DNA of 64,000 nt from Albugo candida (taxonomy: Eukaryota; Oomycota; Peronosporomycetes; Albuginales; Albuginaceae), in assembly GCA_905220665.1 (NCBI GenBank), contig CAJNAR010000144.1:124001-188000 (forward strand), given 5' to 3'. Positions 36,171 to 47,033 of the stretch are shown piece by piece. Position 1 is the first letter of the stretch; each line of letters starts with the position of its first letter. Position numbers and translations under genes: made by a program. Under the pieces are notes generated by a model. It made no database searches and had not been told where the DNA came from. It saw only the letters and a program-made list of their open reading frames with translations.

Positions 36171-36850
36171 ACAGCTTCAAGGGATTTGCATCAAGTATTG
36201 GTATATGCCCAACTCCGAGAGCGACATGCATTCCTGTCTTCCCACTAGCAGCCACTTCTCAAAAAAGTGTCTATGAAAGATGATGGCGATCTGATTATGG
36301 TGAGAGACCCTGTGCTTGTATAGTAACTTGAGATTTCGCTGGAAGAGAACGACGTGATGATTTCCCTCTCCCATGAAAGAATTGATAAGTGGGCGTTTCG
36401 ACATTACGGAAGAAGTCGAAAACAAAGAAGCAGTAGAGCTTTAGAGAACAATGCACTTGAGTGATATAGGGGTCGTACACAACCACCGATTCAGTTTGGA
36501 TATATGTTATGAAGGATGGAATGTGAAGCTTTCATTCAGTTGCGGGAAGTATTATTATCGTTCTGCTACACATAAATGAGACTCTTCACCAAGTGATCGC
36601 TATACCGACACTAAACGTTCTGTATGAAGAGAGAGGTCCATTGTAATTTACGCTGAAATTAACACATGCAATTGCAAAAGCAGTGAGACCACAACGATGG
36701 AAGCAGTTCATAGTATAGCTTTGAGCTAAAGAAGCAACATAAGAGGTTTCAATATGCTTTGCACTCTTCTGCAAAAAAGTGGATTCCTTCAATAGCGGAT
36801 GTATTGTATAGTTCACAGCTTGGTTTTATGCTAACAACTTGAATTCAAAA
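36170..36850. repeat. 3' flank segment of member B (copy 1 of 2)
   Basis: It matches 50400-50900 downstream of member C: both carry a block with tttatgaaagctgatgagg or its variant, 'gtgcttg(a/t)ata' and a 'gagactctt.a.caagtg.tcgctacaccga' stretch just before the gene's 3' end. This shows that B and C were copied with their downstream DNA. No protein is recognisable. Confidence 0.55.
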
Positions 36851-36920
36851 GAACCTAGTTTTTCGCGTTGTGCCTCCTATTCTTCTGTTGTTTGTCGCAG
36901 TTGATGTTCTTATCGCTTGT

Positions 36921-37792
36921 CTACCTGTGTGTCTCATACCATGGCTTTGATAGTAGCGTGATCTTATCCTTGAGATCGTCTCCATCTACTTTGGTGTCTA
37001 TTTTTCTTCGCAGTCCTTTTCTTTTCTTTTTCTTGCCGGCGTTGACGCACTCATTGCTTGCCGACGCTTGTGTCCACAGTGATGCCTCCGTTTGTGTCAT
37101 GAACTCCTCCTGCCCTTCGTCTACATCGTTACTGTTCGTATCCCTCGTATAGACGACTTTCCCATTACTTGCCGGCGTGGTTGGCTCGTCCATTTGGCTT
37201 ACTAATCTTTTCAATTCGTGCTCGAGTTCCTCTATATTCATCCTGGCTACTGAATTTTTCCGCAGCTCTTTATCTTTCATTTTCTTTTTGGAACTGACCA
37301 TCTCATTGTTTGTAAATTTGGATGCCCCATCAGCCTCGTTCGATCGTATCGTGAGCTTGTTCATGGAGCTTCTTTCATCTTCAGGGGGTCCGTATACGTC
37401 TTCCCATACGCGAGAAGAAGATTGTTTGCAAGCATTTCTTTTCCCTTGTCGTATCGCCTCTTGCTGATACCCTACCCAATTCCTCAAAGCTTGAACTAGG
37501 TGTACAAGAGATTTAGGTGGTGAATCTATACATGCCCGGACAAAAGAAAAGAGTGGGATTCAGTTAAACTTTCCAATGTTGGCAATTGTACACAACCTGT
37601 ACCTATGCAAACGATGCAAGCTTTCATTTCGCCATCTACTTTCTCAATAAGGGGCATCCAGAAGGCTTTCTGGTCATCGGGAAGCTTTTGCTTTAATAGT
37701 TCAAGTTCGCGAGCCAACTCTGGTTGTTGCTGACTCGAATTGAACATCATGAACGCGATGGTGGCGAGGTATTGAGCAGCAATGCGAGTCAT
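36921..37792 (-). CDS. Candidate secreted protein, family member B
   Basis: Exon 1 runs from the ATG at 37792 to about 37603 and exon 2 from 37525 to 36921; the phases agree (about 264 aa), though several nearby GT donors exist. The first 20 residues (MTRIAAQYLATIAFMMFNSS) form a signal-peptide-like leader, closest to member C. The mature region starts with Glu/Leu/Lys-rich helices (ARELELLKQKL, about 27-37). Exon 2 has a W-V-G-Y segment, Glu/Lys-rich coiled-coil stretches (MNIEELEHELKRL) and a Pro/Thr/Ser patch. A basic tail (NAGKKKKRKGLRRKID) resembles a nuclear-localisation stretch and is shared with C. It has no RXLR motif. Function unknown. Confidence 0.6.
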
Positions 37793-38099
37793 TCTTGCCA
37801 ATTCGTCCAATTTGAGGTGTGCAGTCGATAGCGTCTCGAAAAGTGAGATGTCGGATGCAACCACGATAGCTAACCCGGACGATGAAAGTGGCACCTGCGA
37901 CGGCGTTACGATTCGGAATCTTACGAAGCAAACTCCCTGTACGTCTATATTTTGTCTTCCCTGAATATAAAGATGACGCTTTTTGGTGCATGAAAAAAGA
38001 TATCTTTTGGATGAAAAAGGAAAACAAATAAATAGGTGAAATCATGACTCGAGCGGGAAGATAAGGCCTACTCACCTACTCGCCTACTCACCAGACACT

Positions 38100-39200
38100 T
38101 TCTAAGAAATCTCGGTTTGCTAAGACTCGACTCCTGATTCCTTAAATTTTGCTTGATTTTCCGATGAATTCCCACACGTAGCTTGAGGCTTCTGGTACTT
38201 GAAATACTACGCGTTTTTCTGAGGCTTCTAGTACCAGTAAAATAATCGAACGTATTATTACCAATAGCTTCCACGCGTTTTCTCTGAGCTTTCTAGTAAA
38301 TCCGACGCATCTCCCTACATTTTTATTTTTATAAATTACCACACATTCACTGGCATTCGAGTATAAGGTGGATAAACGCTCTCTTGATTCTTAAAACACA
38401 GCTATGATCTCTCTTTCTTCTTTATTTACAATTACGATCACTGCTCAGGTTACGGCATAGGCTATCTGTCATTAGCAGCACATATACTGGTTAAATGGGA
38501 GGAACTGTACCACTTGATGATGCATCGCAAAAGCAGGCGTCCCCTCATGACTTGATATAGTCCATGTTTGTGATTATTCGTCTTCTTCCATCATTCCAGC
38601 GACAAACAAGTATTGTACCAATATTACAAAGCTTAGGATTGCGATACCACTTGTCGTGCCTGCAGCATTCGTCATCAAAAGAGAACGAGCGCAATAGATG
38701 GAACATGCTTTATTATGCGTTGGCCATACCAACCAGCTAATTCTCCGCCTTTTTTACTTTTGGTAGTGCCAATTAAGCTGTAACGTAACATAAAGAATAA
38801 TTATGCAGAAAATGAACTGTGTATATCGCTAACGTGCACCATACTCTTGCATAAGGTGATGAAAAGTGTCTGATTCATATCGGGATACTCTAATGGAGAT
38901 GTCCTTGATGAATACTGAATTACTCCATTGAGCATTCAGAAGCGGAAAGAACAATAGCAAGCCATTATTTGTAGTACTCTTACGCAATCCTAGCTTAAAA
39001 AGGATACTCCACTTCTATCACGTTTGTTATCGGTTTTGTAAGAATTTTGAACTTTGATCAAACGAGTGGTTCAGGTCAAGTCGGACTATTATCCCGACTT
39101 GGGCATCTTACTACCTCATTTACCATATGGATGATCATTGATGGCCCGTAACGCATCGAATGCATCGACTTCGTTACTTGATGTGCTGACAACTCAATTT
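38100..39200. repeat. Accessory repeat R, copy 2
   Basis: It corresponds to R copy 1. The minisatellite portion is at 38130-38350 (units around 'gcttctagtaccagtaaaat', 'acgcgtttt' and 'tctgaggc'), followed by the conserved ctctctttcttctttatttacaattacgatc block near 38400 and the decayed tail. It lies on the 5' side of member B. Confidence 0.65.
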
Positions 39201-39379
39201 TCGTACCCGACCCTAACAGCTCTGTATGCTATATGTCACTAGAGCAATCATAGCTAGCGGCCAAAGCTTTTTTCGAAGCTCTCAAGGATACCAAACAGAT
39301 GATGAGTCCAGAAGATGACTCACCACTTTAGAATCATTCTTCAAGACAAAGCTCATAGAACCATTCGAAACTAGCAGGA

Positions 39380-39760
39380 GTAAGATCAACCATGTGTATT
39401 TGCAACGCACTATGGTAAGATGGAAATGATTGGGGCGAATGAAGAAAATCCGACATGACACTCTCCGTTGCTGGTCCAAGCTCCACCAAGTGCGATCAGT
39501 TCTCCAAACATTTGAATGATTTCCGGAGCGTTGGCAAGGTCGCTCTATACGCCGAATGCATCTTCTTCTATATAAATTAAGTGTGTAGGATGCGCTAATG
39601 CCTTGATCGTTGTGAGAGAGAATTCATGAGCAAATATACGAGCAAATTACAACGCTGATCAGACTACTTAGAATATCAGAGAGCTCGTTCCAATACCGCT
39701 TTCGCTGTCAAACGCAACGGGACGTGTATTTGCTGACCGCAAAGTCCTGAACAATTTCAT
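39380..39760 (-). pseudogene. NDUFAF7/MidA-like remnant, copy 2
   Basis: On the minus strand the SAM-binding region is still visible as HLVELGPATESVMSDFL, followed by SALQIHMVDLTP, which matches the family's 'sihLVExSP' strand. The region upstream (39540-39760) aligns by position with copy 1 but carries stops and small deletions. It is more eroded in the first motifs but better preserved after the LVELGP box than copy 1, so the two copies decayed independently. Confidence 0.6.
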
Positions 39761-39829
39761 TGTAGAACAATCAGCTTGCACAGAGACGGATGTTCTAAAA
39801 GTCTTAAATGCTTTAGAAACATGCAAAAA

Positions 39830-41360
39830 TTCTCACTGCAGACGTGACATTGATGACCATATTCAGATACTTACTTTCTCAAGCTATTTCATAACGTTCA
39901 GGTGTAACGATTGAAGAAGCGCTGTTTGAATGCTACATGATCGCGCATCTTTACTCGTTCGATGCTGCAATATCTCTCAAGTGTGCAGATTTCATCACTC
40001 CAGCTATCGTTTTATCAAGAATACTAACATATAGTATTTTTAGAGCACAGGAGAAGGATTAAGTCTCCGAGCTTTAGAAAGATGTGCGATACAACTCGAA
40101 CTATTGCAACATCGAAAGCGATGCTACTAAAAGACACTTCAACCGCAGACCTGGAAGTAAATCGGGAACTCACGTGCATCTTGGGAATTGATATTGCAAT
40201 TATCTCGGTCTCTGCTTCAGTGGTGAATGTCCTACGCACTGATCGATGCGAAGGCTAGTGGAAAAGTATTTGTTTCTATGAAGTACGTGCAGCTTCATCA
40301 GAAGAGAAACAACAATGAGCGCCCGCAAGAAAGACCTGATCTGCTTGAAGAAGCGCAAGCAAAATTTACATCTTCAAGCTTAGGTCATGGTCCGTGAAGG
40401 AGAATCAATCTCGCTAGAAAACCACTTTTGCTACGACTACCAAGGTTTCAAGAGCTTTGCCAAAATGGGTGCAACCTAAGGAAGACGCGATGTAAATTAT
40501 GGAGACGCAGCATAGAAACAGAACAAATGTTGGAATACTGGGCTCAAAAGCGGGATACGATGCTATTGGTGTAAGCTCAACAGAATCATAATTAATCAAG
40601 CGATAGAACCTAATTGACGATGGAAAGAGAAAGAGCATCAATAGACGGACATGTTTTGTAAAGTGCAGCAAATGAGTTGGTTGCATGTCCTTCAGATCCT
40701 TTAACCGTACCGAGTCGGTGAAGTTAGAAAAAATCGCTGCTTTATTTCGGATCCTTGCAATAGATTTCTACGATAATATTGCTACATCACTTTGACAAGA
40801 GACGCATTCGAAACGAGCATCGTAGGTATCGATTCTGGAAGGCCTTCTTTGTTGAAACGGACATCAATCACGCTGGCTTTGTTACTTGTATGGATTCTCT
40901 CATCTTAAATATTACGAGCTAACGACGGACTGAAACAAAGCAAAGCAGGTCAAGTATCCATACAGTTCACTGATTGCTTCAATATCCACACTCTTCACGT
41001 CGATCATCTTATCTTGCCGGTCCCGTCTGAGAGTTCATATTTGGGTCGTGCGACAATAATCTTACAGCTTCCTCACAAACAGCAATACACCAGTTTGCGA
41101 TGAGTAGTTTTGATTACAGACTCACTTGCGGGATCACTGGGCAAGAATTCTGCATTACGATTAAATCAGTGTTTTGGCTCGACATTCTTTCGCTCATTTT
41201 CTTCAGGTATGTAACGAAGCGATACGAATCATTCAGTTATTGTAAGCACAAGCTGAGCTATGTGCAACATGATAGTAATCCATCAACGATTTTACAATCG
41301 AAGAGGCGTGAAATTTACGTTCATTGCGCCTACTCCAGCGATTGTAACTAAGAATCATTT
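39830..41360. repeat. Accessory repeat D, copy 2
   Basis: It is paralogous to 33960-35500. Both copies end with an ATG-led frame beginning MS(T/S)FDY and ending SDCN (35272 and 41100). The copies differ by many substitutions and small indels, so the duplication is not recent. Confidence 0.6.
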
Positions 41361-41990
41361 AGAGCAACAAAAAAGGTTTATTCGAAACAGCTGATTGGCG
41401 ACAAAAACGCCTCGACCAATGCAAGCTATTACGTAATCGGAACCGAGTGTGCAGCTTCTTGTGCCCCCAATAGTGCTCTACTTTTCGCGATATCATCCGC
41501 ACCCATCCTGTGAGACTAGATAACCGTTGCAATTATTGGACACGGTCCGAGTGCTTCGTGTCTCAACGACTTGGTTCATAAGCCAAAAGCGTAAACGTTT
41601 TTTGCAGCTAGTTGATAGTCCAAGACTTGATGTGAGAGAAGATGTAGATCGATACAGTGAGTGAAACGTCGAGAATGGATTGGTAGCATCTCTGTTACCG
41701 TCTTTTTCGTTTTTCATTCTTCGAGTTTGCTCCATTCTGATCAAAATGTCATCACCGTATGCTATTCAAAAGTAAAACGTTATGCAAGTGGTCAGGAATT
41801 ATGGTGCGGCAGCAGATTCTTCACTCCGTTTTGTACCTGGGCTACGTGATCATGCTGCTCATGCCTCGCAAAAACGGTTACCGCTAATGGATTGATTTCT
41901 TTTATGCTTGTAATATCATCATTGTTCCTATATCTCAGCAACAAACATCTATGCACCTAGCAAAATTGATTGTAGCAAGATGACTGAGTC
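41360..41990. other. Accessory spacer
   Basis: No gene or clear repeat recognised in about 630 bp between repeat D copy 2 and a fragment of repeat R. Confidence 0.35.
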
Positions 41991-42570
41991 TTAGGATGCG
42001 GTGCCAGTAGCAATGTGATTGAATCGAAAGATATGCTGCCACTAGCAATATCACTTATGCGAATTATGATATCTCACTTGCTGTGCCTGCTGCATTAATC
42101 AGCGAGAACGAAAAGCGCATCTGGTATAAGATGCTTTTCTAGTCGTTCGCCATGTCAACCAGCTGTTCATGCTCCTTTTAATTGTTCTGCTACTTGCTCT
42201 AATAACCGATTGTTAGCATTCAATGATAATGTATCGACTGATTATAAAGAGAACCGAGAAGCCTCTATCCTTAGCGTGCACCATCCTCAATGTATCAGAA
42301 TTTTGTGAACTGAATTGGGACTGCATCACATCAGCCCACCCCTTGAGAAGTGCGGTCTACTGGCATTCGGTTGAAGCTCTATTGTTTGATATTGAATTTG
42401 CAGACTCAACGGGTGCATGCAAGTGACCAAGCTGATGCGGCACGTATAAGTGTCTTAGATCAATGGATCTATCAGCCAAAGTCAGAAGCAGACGTTCCGA
42501 TTTCTAGCTTGACTATTATTATCGAGTCGGCGCATTATACTTGTCTCAATCCTCGATCTCGATGATCATC
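41990..42570. repeat. Fragment of accessory repeat R
   Basis: Short blocks such as gatgcggtgccagtagcaat and the frame with DQWIYQPKSEA recall the inner half of repeat R (55.0-55.4 and 62.4-62.7 kb), but the minisatellite part is absent. It is a partial and strongly diverged copy. Confidence 0.5.
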
Positions 42571-43214
42571 GGGAGGTTCAAAAATGCATCTTATTCTAAT
42601 GACCCGGCATGCTTCACGGTACTAGAGCAATCGAAATCAATGCCTGTTGATTTCTCCAAAGTTTCCAAGGATTTCAAACATGATGAAATCGTGTTTATGT
42701 AATGCTTATGGCTGCTGGGATTTTTTTCCAACATCAAGTCCACTTGATGACTCAACGCTTTGAAAACAGTTTTGAAGCAAAGCGCATACAACCAGTCGGA
42801 TAGAGTCGTTCAGCGATTTGAGTGCGAAACCAGTGCCAATTTCCCGGAAGTATGATGCAGTTAAAACGCCGAACCGAATGGTGCGAACGAATTCTCGTAC
42901 CATTTCTTTCAAAAAGCTCGAATCACCAGCTCAAAAGAAGTTTGACAGACTCCGGCTTCCTTTCTCTGTGTAATATTCGCTATATCCAACAAAGCGGGCG
43001 TCGAGTCGGCTTTGTCGATTCACTGCAGAACGAGAATGCCAAACGCCTCTATTGAACACTCTCTAGCATGCGTTCTAAGCAGCAGGCGAATGGGATTGAA
43101 ACTTTTATTTTCACGTTATTGTTCCCTAATGAAGGTGCGAATGCGTTGGCTTCTCTGTACAGTTCAGCGTGAGATAATGTCTACTTATCTGAGAAGGATC
43201 AGACAGCAGTTGCA

Positions 43215-43305
43215 ATTGCGTTGAAGAAAGCTGAACGTGCGAAAAATGCTCTCTTCGGTGAGCATATTTGCCAATTCTAATCGTCAGAGAGCACCAGCAT
43301 GAATT
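43215..43305 (+). pseudogene. TyrRS exon 6 scrap
   Basis: The DNA aagctgaacgtgcg followed by aaatgctctcttc matches exon 6 of the intact TyrRS at about 24522-24595 (aagccaaacgtgct, aaatgctctcttc), and homology runs on to the ctcatgc/gtcag segment. It ends abruptly and is followed directly by choline-dehydrogenase exon 1 sequence, so roughly 900 bp that separate these points in the intact locus have been lost. Confidence 0.7.
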
Positions 43306-44655
43306 AGAAGAGTCAGAAGAACCAGATCTTGTTCCAAAAAAATTCATTGATATCCCGCGATGCAAGCTGGTTATGTCTTCACAGACGACATAAATGGATG
43401 GAGCGCTGCGTAGGCGGACCTTTGCCCTGCTATCAAACGTCCGATTTATAGTTATAACCACTACAATTACCATATATAAAGGTCGTAGAGCCACTGTAGT
43501 CAATGTTGAATGTAATCGGACGCATCGCCAGACCCAATCACGAGCCAATAAGGAAGTAAGTTGATTTTGAAATGAGAATGTCTGTCAAACAATCACTGTT
43601 TCAAATAGACTTTTGTAGATTATATTCTGTGATGGTGCGATCAACTCACCTCAACTCTTACTGCTATTTGGCGTGGGCGATGCTGATCACTTGAAGCAGG
43701 TCGATGTACCACTCGTGCATCATGTACCGGCTGTTGGACAAAATCGTGAAGATCATCTAGACCTTTAAGTTCAATATGAATGCACACAGCCGATCACATT
43801 GCATCATGCGACTTGGTACGAATCCAATCGTCTCGTCCTGTTTTGACCTGATTACTTCTCGACCGAATTAGAAAATATCCTCATAAAATGTTCCAAATCG
43901 CTTTGGAATGGCTATTTTTTCAGACTGGCTGGGGTGCAAGCGCTCATCTCGAATCAGGTGGATTTATTCGAAGGTATTCTATCGAATGCTTGAATGTAAT
44001 CCATCCTGTTCTTATTGTGCTCTGTAGTGCGCCAGGCAAATGTCAGCCCGAATTGCAGTAACATTTCTTACCAGGAGCGCTTACTGGACAACTGGTTTTT
44101 CGAAACGTGCACGCAATGAAACACATTGTTCTCCAATGCGAGCAACCAGCCGTAGATCTATTGAGCTCCAAAGCGCTGACCCCCACGCCGATCCGATCAT
44201 CGAGCCGAATGATCTTGACACCTTACAGACTCCCATATATTCGATCTGCTGCTCCACTAATTCGCTAAGCATTCGAGCAGGAGGGCTTCGATGCATACCA
44301 TGGGAATCCAATTCCATCAAACTTAAATGTTCAATTAGATGATGAAATTGATGCGTGGGTCCGTCAGCATGCGAAGAGCGCGTACCATCCCTTCTGCACG
44401 AATCGTTTAGGATCAGAATCTGATTTTGCCATAGATCCTCACATTCGGGTTTGCGGGGTCGATGGTGTAGGGATGATCGATGCGTTGGTGATGCCAAACA
44501 TCATTAGTGGGAAAGTAAATGCTCGGACGATCATGCTCGTAGAGAAAGAAGCCGATATAATAGTCGGGAACGAGCCGCTCAAAAAGAAACCGTACCAGTT
44601 TATGAGCCACCGAGCTGAAAAGATTCGCAATGATAAAGAGCTGCACAAAACATGA
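43306..44655 (+). pseudogene. Choline dehydrogenase, decayed copy 2
   Basis: It starts inside exon 1 of the intact gene (the N-Q-K-N-Q-I-L-F-Q-K segment) and continues to the C terminus with introns in the same places. It has frame changes in exon 1 around 43340-43400. The FAD-contact segment of the C terminus is altered (LNAPTIML to VNARTIML). The active-site HPSC has become HPFC, the Arg-Met of NRMG is NRLG, and 44215-44300 carries small deletions. The N-terminal FAD motif is missing altogether. It cannot make an enzyme. Confidence 0.85.
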
Positions 44656-44689
44656 CTTTTTATTTGTAATTGAGTATATCTTTTCCGGC

Positions 44690-45001
44690 TTAATCAAATT
44701 TAGAGTCATCACTACTCGAATCAGATTCTGAGTCTTCACTGCTTGAGTCGCTAGAGCTACTGCTTTCACTCAACGTATGATTCTTTGATGTCGTAGTGGC
44801 ATCTTTAGTCGGTGGTTTCTCGCGATTGAATGGCTGACGTAATTTCGGATTTCGAAGTTGTTGCGACCGCGAAGCTCGGACTCGATATGCTGGTGTGTTT
44901 TTGCATTCATAAGTCCAGTGCCCCGACTGCAGACATTTCTGACATTGTCGAGAAGATTCTAGAGATGCGTTTTGTCTCGCACGCTTTCGTGCGGGATTCA
45001 T
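44690..45001 (-). CDS. ZCCHC10-like zinc-knuckle protein (intact copy)
   Basis: An open frame of 103 codons from the ATG at 45001. The N terminus is basic (MNPARKRARQN), then a CCHC-like knuckle reads CQKCLQSGHWTYECKN (Cys-x2-Cys-x4-His-x4-Cys), followed by PAYRVRASRSQQLRNPKL and a tail of alternating Ser, Asp and Glu. This order is that of ZCCHC10, a small nuclear protein of poorly known function. It lies tail-to-tail with the decayed choline dehydrogenase copy 2. The frame stays open upstream of the ATG, so a longer form or an upstream exon cannot be excluded. Confidence 0.7.
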   Translation of the reverse strand: MNPARKRARQNASLESSRQCQKCLQSGHWTYECKNTPAYRVRASRSQQLRNPKLRQPFNREKPPTKDATTTSKNHTLSESSSSSDSSSEDSESDSSSDDSKFD

Positions 45002-46387
45002 TAAGCTTGATAGAATCCAGCGGTTTGATTCGTGTAAAATACTTTTTCTATAGGGAGGATTGGCGGAAAAGGATGGAGTTATTAATCGATTGTGTATCGC
45101 TACAGCTTTCAAGGAACACATTCATTCGGCTGGTTATGTTTTGTTGTGGTGTTATCAACAAAAGGCAAGTGCATTCGATGTTCAGTGTGTTTATTGATTC
45201 AAAGAAACTCACGTCAAAAAAAAGAGTGCATCACTCCCATTATTGATAAAGCAATATCTTTATCCACCGCTCAGGATTGTTACGCTCAACGCAACAACTG
45301 GCTCATTTGGCGAGCAATCCAAAGTGATTGGAAATCTCAATATGATACCAAAAGACAGCGATGGAATAGAAAATGTTAATTTTGCTTGTTACAAACGAAA
45401 GCAGCTAACGATATATCGATGTAAGGTGAATTGAACTACTGCTCGTTTTCTAGAATATCGGGGCTATTCGTACCGGCTGAAAAAAATCATCGACTGGATG
45501 TTGATTTCTCCCTCAACAGCACTATGCAATCAATTCTTTTGTATGTATACGTGGCTTTATGTATCCAGTGAACCCGTACCATGTGACAAAGCGCACGGAT
45601 GAGGGCCTATCGGTGAGAGGAGGGACCGCATCCAACAATAATATACAGGTCGTCTGCCAAAATATAAGTGTAATCCGAAGAGATCCTATATTGTGAGAAA
45701 ATTACGGCGGAAAGAAATAGCGTGAACAAGAAGTTGGACTTGTCCAAATCAAATTTGTTGAGGCATATAGCGGTGAGGAAGAAGAAATTGTTTCTCACAC
45801 AGATTTCAACAGCATAAAAGGTAAAGCCTTGCACCATTGATCCTATCATCAGTTACAGTTTGGGAAGAGATTCTACGCAATTGTTAACCAGGTATCAGTC
45901 ATGAAGCATGTTTCCCTACCCACTATTGGTGCCAGACACTACTTTGATTGGTGGACGTTCATGAAGGAAGCCAAACGAATTTATACAGAGTCGATACATC
46001 TTTATTTAATACTCTTCCATGTAGCGAAGGAGCTCACAAATCAAACACAATGCCGTCACGCGACTACAACGATACAGCGAAACGGTGACCTGTATATATT
46101 ACACAAAAGTCAAACCACTTGCCGTCTCTGGACGCAAGGGACGATAATTAGCATAGCGGATGTATCGATGGAGACCGTCCGTACCATCTAAACGACCACG
46201 AGTTATGGTTCACTCCAAGGACATTCGAACTACGTTTTGCTGCTTTTAGCAATTGTGGACCAATCAATGCGGTATATAAACCCTATTTTAGGGAGCCTTC
46301 AAAGAGGCCGACTTGTGGAATATGTACATGAAAACTATCTTTTACATTCGCATCAAATAGATTATAAGTACTGTCCCGTGAAGCTAA
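45002..46387. other. Accessory DNA without supported genes
   Basis: It contains the presumed promoter of the ZCCHC10-like gene. Short frames (45243-45434 +, 45607-45849 -) have coding-like composition but no recognisable family or consistent splicing. No repeat unit was matched. Confidence 0.35.
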
Positions 46388-47033
46388 TTGGCTGAGCGTT
46401 GGAAGAAGGGATTTGTCAGTCAAACTTCAGCTCAAAGCTACTGTGGAAACCTTAGCTGGATGAAGATCATTACCATTACGGTGGAGTATTCATCGGCTAC
46501 ACTCGAATCAATCCCATCGGATGACAGGAAAAGGATTCGACTGGAGGTTTTTAATCAGGAGTTTCTACAAGCGCTGGGAAAGAAGAAAAAGCATCTCTAC
46601 GAAACTCAAGATTGAACTCGAAAACTCGAAGGGGAAGCTGTAGTCTTAATTGCGACCGGAGAACAGGCATTGCAAATCGGCACAGAACTCGACAGCGGCA
46701 TCCAATGCGGTTCACGCGGATGATACAGCGAAACAACATTACTCAAAAAGTCAATCAATCATTAATTGCAAGCGTTGGAAAAAAATGAGGCATCTCTACG
46801 AAGCACAAGATCAAGTCCGTGATCTTGAAGTGAAAGTTGAAGAATTGCTCAAGCGGTTGGAGAACAGAAGTTTGACTTATATCAAGTGTCGAAGCAAGCG
46901 ACTCGATGCTTATGAGAAGAGATTTAAATACGTCATTGGAGATGAAGTAAATGACGCGTGCAATTGGGAAATACTCACTTTTATAGATGACCTCATTACG
47001 TCAGTTGATGTGAAAGTGCTGGAAACTTTCTGA
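46388..47033 (+). pseudogene. Coiled-coil gene remnant with internal duplication
   Basis: Two adjacent frames, 46388-46615 and 46650-47033, each carry a version of the same segment: KKKKHLYETQD near 46590-46614 and KKMRHLYEAQD near 46784-46816. The second continues with a Leu/Glu/Lys heptad-like stretch (VRDLEVKVEELLKRLENRS) that could form a coiled coil. The first meets a stop just after ETQD. This looks like a partial tandem duplication of one exon in a decaying gene; the family is unknown. Confidence 0.4.

Noticed and set aside
39860..40020. BTB/BACK-like helical segment on the plus strand
   Set aside because: The similarity is a short run only, not kept in the paralogous copy at 34.0 kb, so it cannot be supported.
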